Numbered from the stretch's first letter, positions 11,566 through 23,394 are shown. The stretch: DNA of 64,000 nucleotides from Microplitis mediator (GCF_029852145.1 NC_079969.1:17231798-17295797), one strand, 5' to 3'. The notes: generated from the letters alone by a model not told the origin. Made by a program: numbers and translations.

Positions 11566-11886
11566 CCTGACTAGAAATTTTTAGTTGAGACCTATTGTGA
11601 CCTATTATATCCCCACGTTAGGATTTCCCACTTAAGTCCCACACAGAACCCAATCGGGAAAAATGACAATGATTTTTTTCATTTCCACGTTGGGATTTCC
11701 TACTTAGACCCCACTTAGGACCCAGTTGGGAAATACTGACCTTTAATTATTTTATTTTTGTTTGGGATTTCCGAATTGGGTTCTGTTTAGGTCCTTAGAA
11801 GGATTTCCCTATTGGGAATGCCCCATTGGGACCCAATGAGGACCAGATACATACACTGGGTGATCCCAAAGTAATTTCTAGTCGGG
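11566..11886. mobile_element. CCTGACTAG / CTAGTCGGG foldback, TA duplication
   Basis: Ends CCTGACTAGAAATTT and AATTTCTAGTCGGG, flanked by TA (11564-11565 and 11887-11888). Arms repeat GGGATTTCC and CCCACTTAGG-like words. Ends are shared with the larger element at 13649-15130. Confidence 0.65.
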
Positions 11887-12096
11887 TAAAAATATAACTT
11901 AAAAATTACTCAATCATGTTAATACTAGAAAGTAGTAACGTTGGAGCTGCTGCTCACATGCTTGTATGGCAAGCCAACGACTAATTTAAGCTTTAATTCA
12001 CTGTAATTAATGATATAGAGTGTACCTTAAAAATTGTTGGTGATTAGAAAAGGACGGAAAAAACGACTTATTTCGAACCACCTATAACGGTGACAC

Positions 12097-12977
12097 GCGT
12101 TAATATCTCCGGACAAAATATCCCCGACAAAATATCCACGACAAAATATCCCCCGACATAATATCCACGCGACAAAATATCCCCGCGACAAAATATCTCC
12201 AGACAAAATATCTCAGGATAAAATATCTTCATGACAAAATATATGTTGACAAAATATCCCTATCGTTTTACACACACACAAAATACCTGAAAAAAAGACA
12301 CGTCCTATTGCACGTATGTGTGTTCATATATTGTTGTGATTACACACACCCAAAACCTCTGAAAAAAGGGCACAATTTTATTGCAAACGGATGCATTCAG
12401 ATATTTATGTATTTACACACACACAAAATGCTTGAAAAAAAGAACACGTACTATTGCATGTATGTGTGTTAATATATTTTTGTAATTACACTTACCCAAA
12501 ACCTCTGAAAAAAGAGCACAATTTTAATGCAAACGGATGCATTCAGATCTTTATGATTAATATTAAATTTGACTAAAACTATTGATGAAAAGTGACCTTA
12601 AATAGTTGGTAATTACTAATAGTTGATAATAGATTATATTACTTACAGTAATTAAATTAATCAATAAGTTTAGGTTTTTTTGTATTCCAATTCAATTATT
12701 TTTATTAATGTTAGTAAAGAAGTTCAATATAATCTTTAACGTTTTATACTTATTTCTTTCTTATTATTTTAAATTGCTTTTATTAAAAATTTTGGTCAAC
12801 GTAAATATTCGTGGATATTTTGTCTACATATAATTTGTCATGAAGATATTTTATCCTGAGATATTTTGACTGGAGATATTTTGTCGCGGGGATATTTTGT
12901 CTCGTGGATATTATGTCGGGGGATATTTTGTCGTGGATATTTTGTCGGGGATATTTTGTCCGGGGATATTAACGCAG
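12097..12977. mobile_element. CGCGTTAATATC foldback built of CCCCGACAAAATAT words
   Basis: Left arm 12097-12260 and right arm 12795-12977 are inverse arrays of GACAAAATATCCCCG-type words, about 14-15 bp each, seven to nine per arm. The core 12262-12560 holds two direct units of about 160 bp (ACACACAAAATRC...GGATGCATTCAGAT). Sister of 8092-9471. Confidence 0.7.
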
Positions 12978-13064
12978 GTAACCACCTATTACTACGTTAG
13001 TTGAGTGTTGTTTACCCGACCACAATCACTGGTTTCAATTAGTATCATACTATTGACACGCCGA

Positions 13065-13648
13065 AAAAAAAAATGCTAACTATCATCATCTTGTAATAGG
13101 GAATGATTACCATCTGTAGGTGATAATGATAATCATTATCATGCTTTAAATTAATGGACACCTATGAACATTACTGAAAATTCATGAGTGTTGATAAGTG
13201 TTTTATTAGTGATCATTAGTGACCATAAGTATTCTGATTAGTGAATCTTACAAGACTATTGGATGTGAATAGTGTTAATAGTGTTTATTAGTTTTCACTG
13301 GTTGGAGTACTAATGGGCCTTGCAACACTATTGAAAATGATTAGTTTTTAATGACGTTCCATTAGTATTCATTAATACTCTGGCTAATTAATCTTGCAAC
13401 ATGATTGGAAGTGATTGCTGTTGTATTTGTGATCATTAGTACTCCAAATACTGAGTCTGACAGCACTATTGGAAGTGATTAGTGTTAAATAGCATTTTAT
13501 TAGTAATCATTAGTAATCTGATCAGTGAATCTTACACTATTACTGAAAGTGATAAGTGTTGATCAAGTTTCAATAGTGTTCATTAGTAATCCGAATAGTC
13601 GATACGACTTTGGTGTGAAATTTCAATTAATGACACTAATGCCACTAA
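13065..13648. repeat. CCCTTACGG family copy, reversed and degraded
   Basis: Shares the CACTATTGGAAGTGATTAGTG and ATTAGTGATCATTAGT phrases with 7429-8073 but in opposite orientation. Ends are not preserved. Confidence 0.55.
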
Positions 13649-13728
13649 CCCGACTAGAATTTCTTCCTGATTTGCCTGAAGTACCATAAGGACCTTATCA
13701 GGTTAATATAAGGTTTGCCTTATTAGGG

Positions 13729-14505
13729 CAAACCTGACGAGTTCCTGATCAGGACCTCGTCAGGATATCCTTATTCAAAAAAAAGTTATTTGTCATTGGG
13801 TCAACCTGACAAGTTCCTGATCAGGACCTCGTCAGGATATCTCTATTGAAAAAAAAGTTATTTGCCATCGGGTCAACCTGACGAGTTCCTGATCAGGGCC
13901 TCGTCATGATATTCTTATTAAAAAAAAAGTTATTTGTCAGCGGGTCAACCTAACAAGTTCCTGATCAGGACCTTGTCAGGATATTCTTATTAAAAAAAAA
14001 GTTATTTGCCATCGGGTCAACCGGACGAGTTTCTGATCAGGACCTTATCAGGATATCCTTATTCAAAAAAAAGTTATTTGTCATTGGGTCAACCTGACAA
14101 GTTCCTGATCAGGACCTCGTCAGGATATCTCTATTAAAAAAAAAGTTATTTGCCATCGGGTCAACCTGACGAGTTCCTGATCAGGGCCTCGTCATGATAT
14201 TCTTATTAAAAAAAAAGTTATTTGTCAGCGGGTCAACCTAACAAGTTCCTGATCAGGACCTTGTCAGGATATCTCTATTAAAAAAAAAGTTATTTGCCAT
14301 CGGGTCAACCTGACGAGTTCCTGATCAGGGCCTCGTCAGGATATCTCTATTAAAAAAAAAGTTGTTTGCCATCGGGTCAACCTGACGAGTTCCTGATCAG
14401 GGCCTCGTCAGGATATTCTTATTAAAAAAAAAGTTATTTGCCATCGGGTCAACCGGACGAGTTTCTGATCAGGACCTTATCTGGATATCCTTATTCAAAA
14501 AATAG
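13729..14505. repeat. 72-bp tandem array with 288-bp higher-order repeat
   Basis: GTCAACC anchors recur at exact 72-bp steps (13801, 13873, 13945, 14017, 14089 and on). Variants follow an order: the unit types beginning at 13801, 13873 and 13945 reappear at 14089, 14161 and 14233, so a four-unit (288-bp) block was duplicated. Each unit contains a hairpin, with CCTGACGAG pairing with CTCGTCAGG around CTGATCAG. Confidence 0.8.
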
Positions 14506-14677
14506 TTATCCCATCCCTTTAAATATTTCATTTACAGGCTGAAAATTAAAAAAAGTACAAAAGAATATTATATAAAAATGACGTCAATCATTGTAGCACC
14601 CATTTTTTACCTCTTCATCAGTTATTCTTTGACATCATAATGAATATTATATTTACACTTTCAAGATCACTTGTGTA

Positions 14678-14745
14678 TGTCAGCCCAGTGGATAGCATCG
14701 AGGACTTTGAATCGAAAGGACGCAGGTGCGAGCCCAGCAGTTATC
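14678..14745 (+). other. tRNA-like module in the CCCGACTAGAA element
   Basis: A-box-like CAGCCCAGTGGATAGCATCG, an anticodon-loop-like GACTTTGAATCGAAAGG, and B-box-like CAGGTGCGAGCCCAGC in order and at tRNA spacing, followed by a T run. It sits between the two arms of 13649-15130. Confidence 0.55.
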
Positions 14746-15132
14746 GGGATTTTTTCATCAATAATAAATATGTTTACTCCCTCTAATTAATGCTCTCAAT
14801 ACAATAGATAACGTTCTCGATCGAATTAAAATTCTCTTATTTTTTTTTTTGCAATTAAATATTTTTTTAAAAATAATTACTAATAAGGTAATCCTGATAA
14901 GGATTTGATGAGGATATCCTGGTAAGGACCTGATAAGGCATTCCTGATAAGGACGTGATGAGGATATCCTGGTAAGGTCCTGATAAGACAATCTCGATAA
15001 GGACCTCATGGGTCTTAAGCGTTACATCCATATCAGGATCCTCGTCAGGATACCCTGATCGGGACCTTATTTGAAATAAAGTTAACCCGATAAGGACCTC
15101 GTCAGGCCCTTATGAAAACTTCTAGTCGGGAA

Positions 15133-16769
15133 TCTTTCGAATTATTTGAAACTTTGAACTATTCGATATTCGATTCGAACAAGATTCGCACACCCCTAGT
15201 TGGTTTGTTACAATATTTTCTATATTTATGTATAGATTTATTTAATATAAAATTGAAGGATAGTTTCATTGTAAGAATTATTGTTTTCATAAACAATTCC
15301 ATATTCCAACCAAGCGTATTTAAATTAAATTCTAACAGATTTTAAATGAGGATTCGAATTTGAGTCAATTTAAAATTTTTCCAAGTATTAATTTGTAATC
15401 AATCGTATTTTTAGTTTTCGAATTTCTCTAGCTTTCTAAAAAACGCAAAATCAACACTTTCAAATTCACTTGAATTTGAGAATTTACTATGGTAAACATT
15501 TTCAAAACATTTCGTAATTGAATACTTTTTTAAATCGGTTCATCGTGCTTAGATGGGCAAAATTGATTTATTTTTTTTAATAGTGGACCAAAATAAACAC
15601 ATTAATTATGAACTGAATACTGTATTGCTTTGAATTTACAAAAGAGTGCGGAGGGGGGGAGCAAGTAATAGGTTTGTTCAGCTGATACCATTCTCGGCGT
15701 GGTGGCATATAGAAAATATTGTAACTGATACAAAATAACCTCAACCTTTTTTTTCTTTTCTGCATCTAAAAGTTTCTGTAATTTAATTTTTATACTTTTC
15801 ATTGTAAAGTCAATTTGAAAATGGATTTTTTTAATAACAATGCTGGACTGTTTATAAATACATATTTATCCAGACATATTAGTCTCATGACCCGAATTTA
15901 GCCAACAAAAATTAATTTAAATAACATAACTTATTTTAAACAATCTACGGTATTTTTTTCACTTTCATTTCATACAAAACGTGCATTTTCATTTTAATAA
16001 ATTGCATAAATAATAATCTTTATTTATATTTATATTTATTATTCATCACGAAGTCATCATTGCACAATAAAATAAAATAATAAACCTTTCACTTTTTCAT
16101 TTGGATAATAAATATTAAGAAATAATGGCTTATTTATTGTAAGTTATAATTATTCCTTGACTCATTTAATAAACTATGTCAAAGTTCTATTTTTCATTTG
16201 TCAAATCAGATTGACTGATATTAATTCATCACTATAATAGAGTAGGGCAAAGAGGATTATGAGCGTGCATTCATTTTGAATTAACAAAAGGTCACCTCTT
16301 ACTTTTTACAGTTACCAAGGTTAAATATTTTAAGTGTCATGGTAGGTACATACAGCTATTGTATTATCATTACGTATCTATTAATTCAAATATTCCAGTA
16401 CACGTGTTATTATTTAATTATATCGCGTGCGAAATGCCAAAAGGAGGTAGAATTTTTTTTTTCTTTGCCAATCGCTCTCTAAACATTTTCTCAGCTTAAC
16501 AGGGGTTATCAGATATTTTCGGCTGAGGTTTTTTCGGAAGCAAAATCTCTAAATACAAAACATAGACCGCACATTGCTGCACTACTGTGTAATCTAGCGA
16601 AGGGCGCTTTAATTGTTTTATGATGTTCGTTTGTTTAAGGGAAAAACTCGGCCAAAGTTGTTATTTACTGCACAAGTGCAACAAAGATAGTACCGTTTGA
16701 GGAGTGTAATAGAGAGAGAAGTTCAAACCCCTCTTAAAAAAAAAAAAAATCTCAAAGGCAAAAGGGCGT
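15133..16769. other. Single-copy AT-rich DNA, no gene seen
   Basis: Frames at 15112-15345 and 15577-15802 are AT-driven with no domain. No repeat ends are recognised. Confidence 0.4.
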
Positions 16770-16770
16770 A

Positions 16771-17072
16771 CACAGTAAAAAATTTGTGTAAAATCAACAC
16801 AGTTTGTGTGTTAAAAACGGTTGACACGAAATTTGTGTTGAAATTTCGACACAAACTTTGTGTAACCCCTTTTTAACACAAAGATTATGTTGAAATATCG
16901 CCATAAGAGGGCGCAAAGAATCCACAGTAACACAAAAAATGTGTTAATAAGGAGCGTATAACACATTTTTTATGTTACAAAATGAAGTGACACAAACTTT
17001 GTGTTAGTTTAACACACTACAATTTTTAACACAAACCGTTTTCGACACAAATACACAATATTTTTTACTGTG
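16771..17072. mobile_element. CACAGTAAAAAAT MITE, ACACAAATTTGTGT words, TA duplication
   Basis: Ends CACAGTAAAAAATTTGTGT and ACAATATTTTTTACTGTG, flanked by TA (16769-16770 and 17073-17074). The interior repeats AACACAAA / TTTGTGTT words that pair with each other. Sister copy at 51262-51601. Confidence 0.75.
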
Positions 17073-17074
17073 TA

Positions 17075-17905
17075 TGTCTTAGTTTATTAGGTTACAAATA
17101 CGAATTCTAATTACGGATACAAATTTTGATTCTAATTTTAATCGAAAAAAAAAATGAAAAATATTGGCTAAAGTACTAGTTTTATCGAGGTGCAATTCCC
17201 ACACCTTTTTATTCCTCATCTGCCGTATTTTCGTCTGAAATACAAAAATGAAATTTTTAGAATACACCATCGACATGTTAGTATACAAACATTTGGCGGT
17301 TGAAATCGGCTTTCAGTCATCATAAAGACTGTTTAAAATAATATTTCTTTTAAGAGGATGTGCCATCTATTCTCTTTCTCACACACATGTGAACGAACGG
17401 AACTGTCCTTGTTGCACTTACATTAGCAAATGGAAATTTCGAATGAGCCGTTCTCAGACATAAACTGCAATTTCCGAACGAGAAACATTTCATTCGATAA
17501 ATAATAAGTTTACGCATCGAATGACATATTTTGTTTAATAATTTGGGTCTTTACTTGTGAAAACGGTTCATTTGAAAATCACCTGGTACACTCTCTTAAA
17601 TGAAGCTTTTAAAATTACGGATTTAAAAAATTCCCAGTATTCTTTTTTAATTAATAAACATCTGAAATCGAATTAAAAATGATAAGGAAAATATTAAAAT
17701 TAGTCATGTACACAGAAAGAAATGATTTGAGCCAAGAAAATTTAAAGGAGACCGAAGTTACAGAGCAAGAAAAAATTTTCTTGGGACAAGATAAATTTAA
17801 ATTTGTTCAAGAATCTTTCAGTCTTTCAAAATATTTTCGTACATTTATTTCCGCTTTCAAGGAATTCGAAAATTCGTTGGCATCCAACGTTGGGACCTTC
17901 AGGTT
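17075..17905. other. Single-copy AT-rich DNA, no gene seen
   Basis: The 77-codon plus frame at 17679-17912 is rich in K, E and F but has no recognisable domain, and it runs into the element at 17906. No call. Confidence 0.4.
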
Positions 17906-18015
17906 CATGTAAAAAATCACCGGGGTAAGTCCAAGCGGTGTAGGTGTTAAAATTATCGGTGTTAAATTTACCCCCGAAAGCGGTGTTAAAATAACGTCGC
18001 CGCCGGTGTAGATAT

Positions 18016-18578
18016 CGCGTGGCAAAAGGTAAAAGGGCGCATTGCTACAGGTTAGTAGAAAATTATGCTAAAAGGGCGCATAAAAAAAAATTCAAGTTTT
18101 AATACAAAATACTGACAGATAGTTTTACAAGACAAGTTAGATGAAAAAAACAGTCTCCTACACTTTTTTTTTTCAAAATTTATTGAAAATAAAATAATTA
18201 AAATAAAAAAAAATGAAAATATCAAATTTTTAATTAAATATAAATTTTCATGACGATTATAAAAAATAAAAATTTACTAATTTATTCTTTAATTATTGTA
18301 GTGGATTATTATGGATCCGCCATAAATCAGAATAATTTGAAAAAAAAAAAGTACAAATATGAAGAAGGAGGGTATGGGAGTCGTACCTAAATGAACTGGT
18401 TACATATTTCTACAATTTTTTAACTTCCCGCTAAGAAAATCGACGATTTTCGAAAAATTGGGAAGTTATTGTTTTCACCCCGATTTTCGAAAATCGAAAT
18501 TTCATCAGATGTCAACGTTTTGAGGTCCTAGGTAGCTATTCTGACTATTTTCAGAATGATGCCCAAGTGTGTGTGTGT

Positions 18579-18639
<61 letters not shown>

Positions 18640-19656
18640 TGACCGGTCTACAACTTTTCAACTAATGAACCGATTTGTATGGTTAAGGCGGCAATCGGAA
18701 GAGCTTGTTTGCCATCAACTTTTCTGAAAATTTCAAATTATTTGATCAAGTAGACTCGAAAATATTGGCGAATTACGAAAAAAAAAATTTTTTTGTTAGT
18801 TTTTTATTGATTTCTCAGAAACGACTTATACGATCAATTTCAAAATCTATTTAGCTCTAGAACTTAATAAAACGCGTCGATTGCCGCCTTAGCCATCTCA
18901 ATCGGAGTATACGTTCGAGAGTTATCGCGGGAGAAAGAAATGGTAAAAAACGGTTTTTTGCTAATATCTTCGAAACAACTGAACCAAACAATTTAAAAAT
19001 TTTATCAGCTCTAGAATCCAATAAAATACGCCAATTGCCGCCTCAACCATCAAAATTGGTCAATTCGTTCCTGAGATATCGTGGGAGAAAGAAATGCTAA
19101 AATCGATTTTTTTCGAAAACAATGGCACACAAAAGTATGTTCGAGCTCGAAAATGTATCCACAACAATGTTTTCGAGCTCAAGGAGCGGGAAGTTTTGGG
19201 GCTGGCCCGCAGGGTCAACCGATAGACAGATTTTTTTTTTTCAATTTAGTATAAGAATTTCAAAATAATTTTATAAACTCTAATAACCAATTCCATAACA
19301 CAAAATATTAATACAATCACGCATACTTTGTGATTTTTCTAAGCATATTTTTAATTTTGATATTAAAAGAACGTATAAGTTAGAATACACATTTTTGACT
19401 GCAGCATTTTATTTTTTTTTCATTTTTAGACTTCGGCTAAGCTTTTAAATAAATTTTTCAGAAAAAAAATTTATACGCTCTTTTAGCTTTTGGTCACAAA
19501 ATTTTTGGATTCCTAAAGCTAAAAGGGCGCATAATCAAAGACATACGCCCTTTTACCTTTGGGAAAACAATGTTTGATTTTCAATCGTAGAAAATGTTTA
19601 CTAATCGATTGGCGATGAAAAAAAAATTTATGCGCCCTTTTACCTTTTGGCACGCG
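18016..19656. mobile_element. CGCGTGGCAAAAGG element with ATAT duplication
   Basis: The 26-bp terminal inverted repeats start CGCGTGGCAAAAGGTAAAAG and have one mismatch. ATAT flanks both sides (18012-18015 and 19657-19660). The sister of the target at about 25481-25491 reads GTAGATATTCT without interruption, so the 4-bp duplication is supported. The subterminal word TAAAAGGGCGCA is repeated inside both ends. It contains the element at 18420-19235. Confidence 0.75.
18420..19235 (+). mobile_element. AACTTCCCGC family, copy A, with GT microsatellite
   Basis: Starts TTAACTTCCCGCTAAGAAAA. Near the other end is AGCGGGAAGTTTTGGGGC followed by the tail GCTGGCCCGCAGGGTCAACC and a T run. After about 150 bp it carries (GT)n at 18567-18640. 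The rest is diverged tandem units of about 120-160 bp, with phrases such as GGCGGCAATCG, GAGTTCTAGAGCTGAT or inverses. Other copies: 22808-23394, 41217-42111, 42968-44334, 49936-50612 and 55206-55660, plus fragments. Confidence 0.7.
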
Positions 19657-19694
19657 ATATTCTTAACCGGTGTTAAAATATTTTACTTTGTGAA

Positions 19695-20088
19695 TATTTT
19701 TACACTGTAAAAAAAGATTCCTGTCGTCAAACCAGATTTGTTTGGCTCAAGTACTCCGTGCGTTTGGATACAGCCAAGCGCGTCAAGCGATTGAGTCTAC
19801 CGCCCTCTACGTTTGACAGTATATTTTGCTTCAACTGAGAGTTTCTTGAGGGAAGGTACCAAGTCGTTTAAACTAACTCTATAGTAGGCCATTTAAATAT
19901 AGTGGAAACCTAAACATGCAAACCTCTCAATAAGACAATTTATAGATAAATTGAGAAAAATATCGATAGCCCGAACTGAGAATCGAACCTAGACCATGTC
20001 GGTATCGTGCCGAGTGTTAGACCAGTTGAGCTATCCGGCCCTATACTGTATTCCGTTCAAGTTGATCTATAACTTATTGAGCCACACT
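19695..20088. repeat. Insertion with CACTGTAAAA left end and tRNA-like core
   Basis: It interrupts the ACCGGTG element between GTGAATATTTT and ATTTTTTATTAATTTTC, which are close together in the sister at 25510. The left end reads CACTGTAAAAAAAGATTCC, with no matching right end. The part 19897-20088 is shared with 34763-34953. There CTCAATAAGACAATTTATAG and CTATAACTTATTGAG form an inverted pair around the tRNA-like module. Confidence 0.5.
19966..20045 (-). other. tRNA-like module with good A- and B-boxes
   Basis: The minus strand reads GGATAGCTCAACTGGTCTAA (A-box), then ACTCGGCACGATACCGAC (stem-loop at the anticodon position), then TAGGTTCGATTCTCAG (B-box). A near-copy is at 34833-34909, and both sit in the same inverted-repeat setting. 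The anticodon loop lacks the expected U33, so it is a tRNA-derived repeat rather than a working tRNA. Confidence 0.65.
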
Positions 20089-20226
20089 TGATATAACTAT
20101 AAAATATTTTTTATTAATTTTCATAAAGAACTGACATTTTTTGTGTTTTATAATCTTTAAAGTTAATACTTCAAGCGGACGCAATTTACCCCGCTTTTAC
20201 ACCGGTATTACTCCGCTTTTACACCG

Positions 20227-22196
20227 CCCGGGAAAAACGGATTAGATCTGACCAAATATCATCATATCTGGTCAGATCTAATTACGTATATCTGATCAGA
20301 TCTATTTATATCTGGTTAGATATGGGATTTGAGATATAATCAGATCTAGTTATATCTGATCAGATCTAAACAGATATAGGGGAGAGTGGGGCAGAGCGGC
20401 CCTCCTAAGCCAATTATTATTTTTTGTGGCTTTCAACCATAAGATCACTTTACTTTTGTCCTATTTCGAACAAATTCATGGACATTTTGCCAAAATTCTG
20501 AAAAATTTTTTTTTTTTTTGTGGGGCAGAGCGGCCCCCCTTCAAAAAGTGATAAAACAAATTTTTTTTTTCGTTTTTTTTTTTTTAAATTGTTTTCATCA
20601 TTAAGAATGTATTTCTTTCTCTTGACAACTATTTTTGGTTTTATATTACTCGAAAAAAATTTTTTAAAGCGTAAAAAATCGTTCACTCTCGATTACCGTA
20701 ATTACTAATTGTTATTTAATAAAAAAAAAAATCAATTCTATAATTTTACTTTATTTCAAAAATTTATCAACTAAAAAAAAAAATTTAATTTTTATAAATT
20801 TTTAGTGACCAAATTTGCCTCTTACATAGAGAAACGGCCGAAAAATATGAAAAAAACATTTTTTCGAAAGTTTCGACTGGTCCATTTTGCCCCAGGTGTT
20901 ATGCGTAGGACTAGAAATGTGGAATTATGATAATTTTTTTTTAATTTGACGATAAAAATATGAAAAAATCACTTTTTCAAAATTTTGGGCTTGTCCATTT
21001 TGCCCCAAATGTCATGCGTAGGGGTAAAAATGCGCAAACATATCGGATTTATAGTAATTAGTCGAAAAAAAAAAAATTTTTTTTTTGGTCAAAATTTCAT
21101 GGGGGCCGCTCTACCCCACCCTCCCCTAACTATATCTGGGTTGAAAAATTCATCAGACATGAACAGATCTAGTCATATCTGATCAGATCTAAACAAATAT
21201 AACTATATCTGAGTTGAAAACTACATTAGACATGATCAGATATAGTCATATCTGATCAGATCTAAACAGATATAACTATATCTGGATTGCAAAATACATT
21301 AGACATGAAAAGGTCTTATCATATCTGGCCAGATATAACTATATCGAAGTTGTCAACAGCATCAGATTTGATTAGATCTGATTAAGTAGTTATACATATA
21401 TTATAGTAAATCATATAAAGGATGAATAACAATGGGTCTTTAATTCTTTTACCATTTTATTTATTGACAAATATATTTAATAATAAAGTTATTTATTTAA
21501 GTTTAAAATATTTTGAGATTGAGCTATAACTCAAAGATCTCACATTGGTCAAATTTATTGACGTGTAAACAAGTTTAGCTCGTATTACTTTCATTAATAC
21601 AATTTAAGTTTAGGAATTTTCAATATAAGTGTATGTTTAAAAATGTTATCTCAAGCGTAGAATGAGAATAAAAGACATATCTAATCAACAATAATTATCT
21701 TTCCTATTCCATAATAGCATCTGGATTTTATACATAAACATTTAAAATTTATCTAGGATAATAATAAAAAAAATAGCAACTGAAAGATCTAGGTAGAGAT
21801 CTGTTTGAATACATCTGTTCAGATCTAGTTATATCTGGCCATGTCTTGCCAGATAGAAACAATTTAAAAATCTAACCAGATCTGGTCAGATCTAATAAGA
21901 TTGTTTTTTAGTTATATCTGGTCAGATCTAATTATATCTGGCCAGATCTCGTCAGATAGAGGCAATTTCAAGATCTGGCCAGATATGACCAGATCTAATA
22001 AGATTAATTTTTTGTTATATCTGGTCACATCTGAAAAGATCTGAAAAGATTATTTTTTAGTTATATCCGGCCAGATCTGATTATATCTGGCCAGATCTCG
22101 TCAGATAGAGACAATTTAAAGATCTGGCCAGATCTGCTAAGGCAAATCTGGCCAGATCTTTTTATATATGACCAGATCTAATCCGTTTTTCCCGGG
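20227..22196. mobile_element. CCCGGGAAAAACGG foldback with AGATCTGGCCAGATCT arrays, CG duplication
   Basis: The 24-bp terminal inverted repeats begin CCCGGGAAAAACGGATTAG and are flanked by CG (20225-20226 and 22197-22198). Joining the flanks restores an ACACCGGTTACC-type phrase of the host element. Both arms are arrays of the self-complementary words GATCTGGCCAGATC and ATATCTGATCAGATCTA. It contains the pogo-like MITE at 20379-21126. Confidence 0.75.
20379..21126. mobile_element. pogo-like MITE, TA duplication with empty sites nearby
   Basis: Ends GGGGAGAGTGGGGCAGAGCG and CCGCTCTACCCCACCCTCCCC, flanked by TA (20377-20378 and 21127-21128). The joined flanks read AACAGATATAACTATATCTG. The same phrase occurs uninterrupted at about 21190 and 21270 in the same arm array, so this is an internal empty-site proof of a TA duplication. 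It shares ends with the elements at 2597, 39097 and 40840. No intact frame. Confidence 0.8.
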
Positions 22197-22340
22197 CGGT
22201 TACCCCGCTTTTACTCCGCTTTTACACCAGTTACCCCGCTTTAACACCGGTGTATTACTCCTCCTACACCGGTGTAATTTCATTTTTACACCGGGCAGAG
22301 TTAAAACGAGTCCATTTTTAACACCGCTCATTTTACAGTG

Positions 22341-22807
22341 TATAAAAGTATAAGCGACATACAATTAATAAACTTAATTCTTTCGGTCTCTTCGAAACCA
22401 GTGTGCAGGCACTCTTCAATGATGGAGAATTTTATTGCGATCATCGTCAGACAGTTTATTTTTCGGTTCGTGATGACCTCGCCGATCAGGAGACAACGAT
22501 CCAGTCGTGCTTCGTGTTTCTTTCGCTACCATAACTCTTACTCTCTTCTCTGAAATATATAGAGTTTTCAAAAAGAACTGTTTACACACAGTAACGTAGG
22601 CATTGTTCACCTTAAATCTACATGTTATTTTGTTCCTGAAAAAAACAATGACAATTAAACATTGATTCTTACAATTAATATGTATTTTAAATGATATAAC
22701 AAGACATCATTTGCAATTTATTTTTTCAATTAAAGAAAACTTATTTACTCGCGTCGACTATCATTATTTACATCATTTTTAACAATAAGTAATTTCCCAA
22801 TTAATTC
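22341..22807. other. Short non-repetitive stretch holding a transposase-like fragment
   Basis: Lies between the nested block and the next AACTTCCCGC copy. Apart from the minus-strand fragment at 22424-22545, nothing is recognised. Confidence 0.4.
22424..22545 (-). pseudogene. Fragment resembling a DNA-binding region of insect transposase-like proteins
   Basis: The minus frame reads ...VAKETRSTTG, then SPDRRGHHEPKNKLSDDDRN and a stop at KILHH. The phrase RG(H/K)H...NK(L/x)S...R..I..H resembles a conserved basic block in widely repeated insect proteins of transposon origin. It is known only from memory of the family style and was not searched. No partner domain lies nearby, and the frame stops where the family usually continues. 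It could be a TE fossil or an isolated exon. Confidence 0.35.
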
Positions 22808-23394
22808 ACGCTGCCGATTTGCGTATGTACGTATGTAAATATCTGTAACTTTTGAATGAATGAACCGATTTTGATCGTCAAAGTGTCATTCGACGCGGCT
22901 TGTCAATATTTAAAAGCTGTAAAAATTGAGCTTGATCGGTAGAATGCGTTCGGGATATTCCAAAGATAAAATTTTTTCAAAAAATGTTTTTTTTTTATAA
23001 CTTGAAATGTGCTCGATGGATTAATTCCAAAATCTAATCAGCTCTAAAACTTTATAAGCCGCGCTGAGTGCCACCTCAACCATCAAAATCGGTTCATTCG
23101 TTCAAAAGAAACCGTTGTCGAAAGAAATAAAAAAATTTTTCTTTTAGTTTCTTTTAATATCTCAAAAAACGACTAGATCAATCAATTCCAAAATCTGATC
23201 AGCTTTAGAACTCAATAAAACGCGTCGATTTGCACCTTAATTTTCTTAATCGGTCAATTCGTTTGAGAGATATCGTTGGAGAAAAAATGGTAAAAAACGA
23301 TTTTTTTCAAAAAGAACGGCACACAACAATGTTTCCGAGCTCAAGGAAGTTTTAGGGCTGGCCCGCAGGGTCAACCGATAGACCTATTTTTTTT
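22808..23394 (+). mobile_element. AACTTCCCGC family, copy without microsatellite
   Basis: Shares core units (GAATGAACCGATTTTGATCG, GAACTCAATAAAACGCGTCG) and the tail GGGCTGGCCCGCAGGGTCAA with copy A. The start is truncated at about 22808, and the GT run is absent. Confidence 0.65.

Larger units (their letters stand above)
13649..15130. mobile_element. CCCGACTAGAA foldback with 72-bp array and tRNA-like core, AA duplication
   Basis: Ends CCCGACTAGAATTTC and AAACTTCTAGTCGGG, flanked by AA (13647-13648 and 15131-15132). Left arm is a 72-bp tandem array. Right arm (14885-15120) is a looser array of CCTGATAAGGA / GATATCCTGG words. A tRNA-like module lies between the arms. Confidence 0.7.
17906..22340. 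mobile_element. ACCGGTGTTAAAA element (CACTG-ended), heavily nested
   Basis: Left end CATGTAAAAAATCACCGGGG (one base lost from CACTGTAAAA...). Right end CTCATTTTACAGTG followed by TA. Own sequence, made of ACCGGTGTTAAAAT and CCGCTTTTACACC words, is found at 17906-18015, 19657-19694, 20089-20226 and 22197-22340. The rest is later insertions at 18016-19656, 19695-20088 and 20227-22196. A truncated sister at 25337-25690 lacks these insertions and shows the original continuity. Confidence 0.7.

Noticed and set aside
12262..12560. LTR pair in the two 160-bp direct units
   Set aside because: Too short, no TG...CA ends, no primer-binding site, and they lie in the centre of a foldback.
18420..19235. 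Helitron for the AACTTCCCGC family
   Set aside because: The start is not TC and the end is not CTRR with a nearby hairpin. Inverse AACTTCCCGC/GCGGGAAGTT motifs at both ends argue against it.
19966..20045. Functional tRNA gene
   Set aside because: A- and B-boxes are good, but the loop lacks U33, the acceptor stem does not pair convincingly, and a near-copy sits in another repeat.
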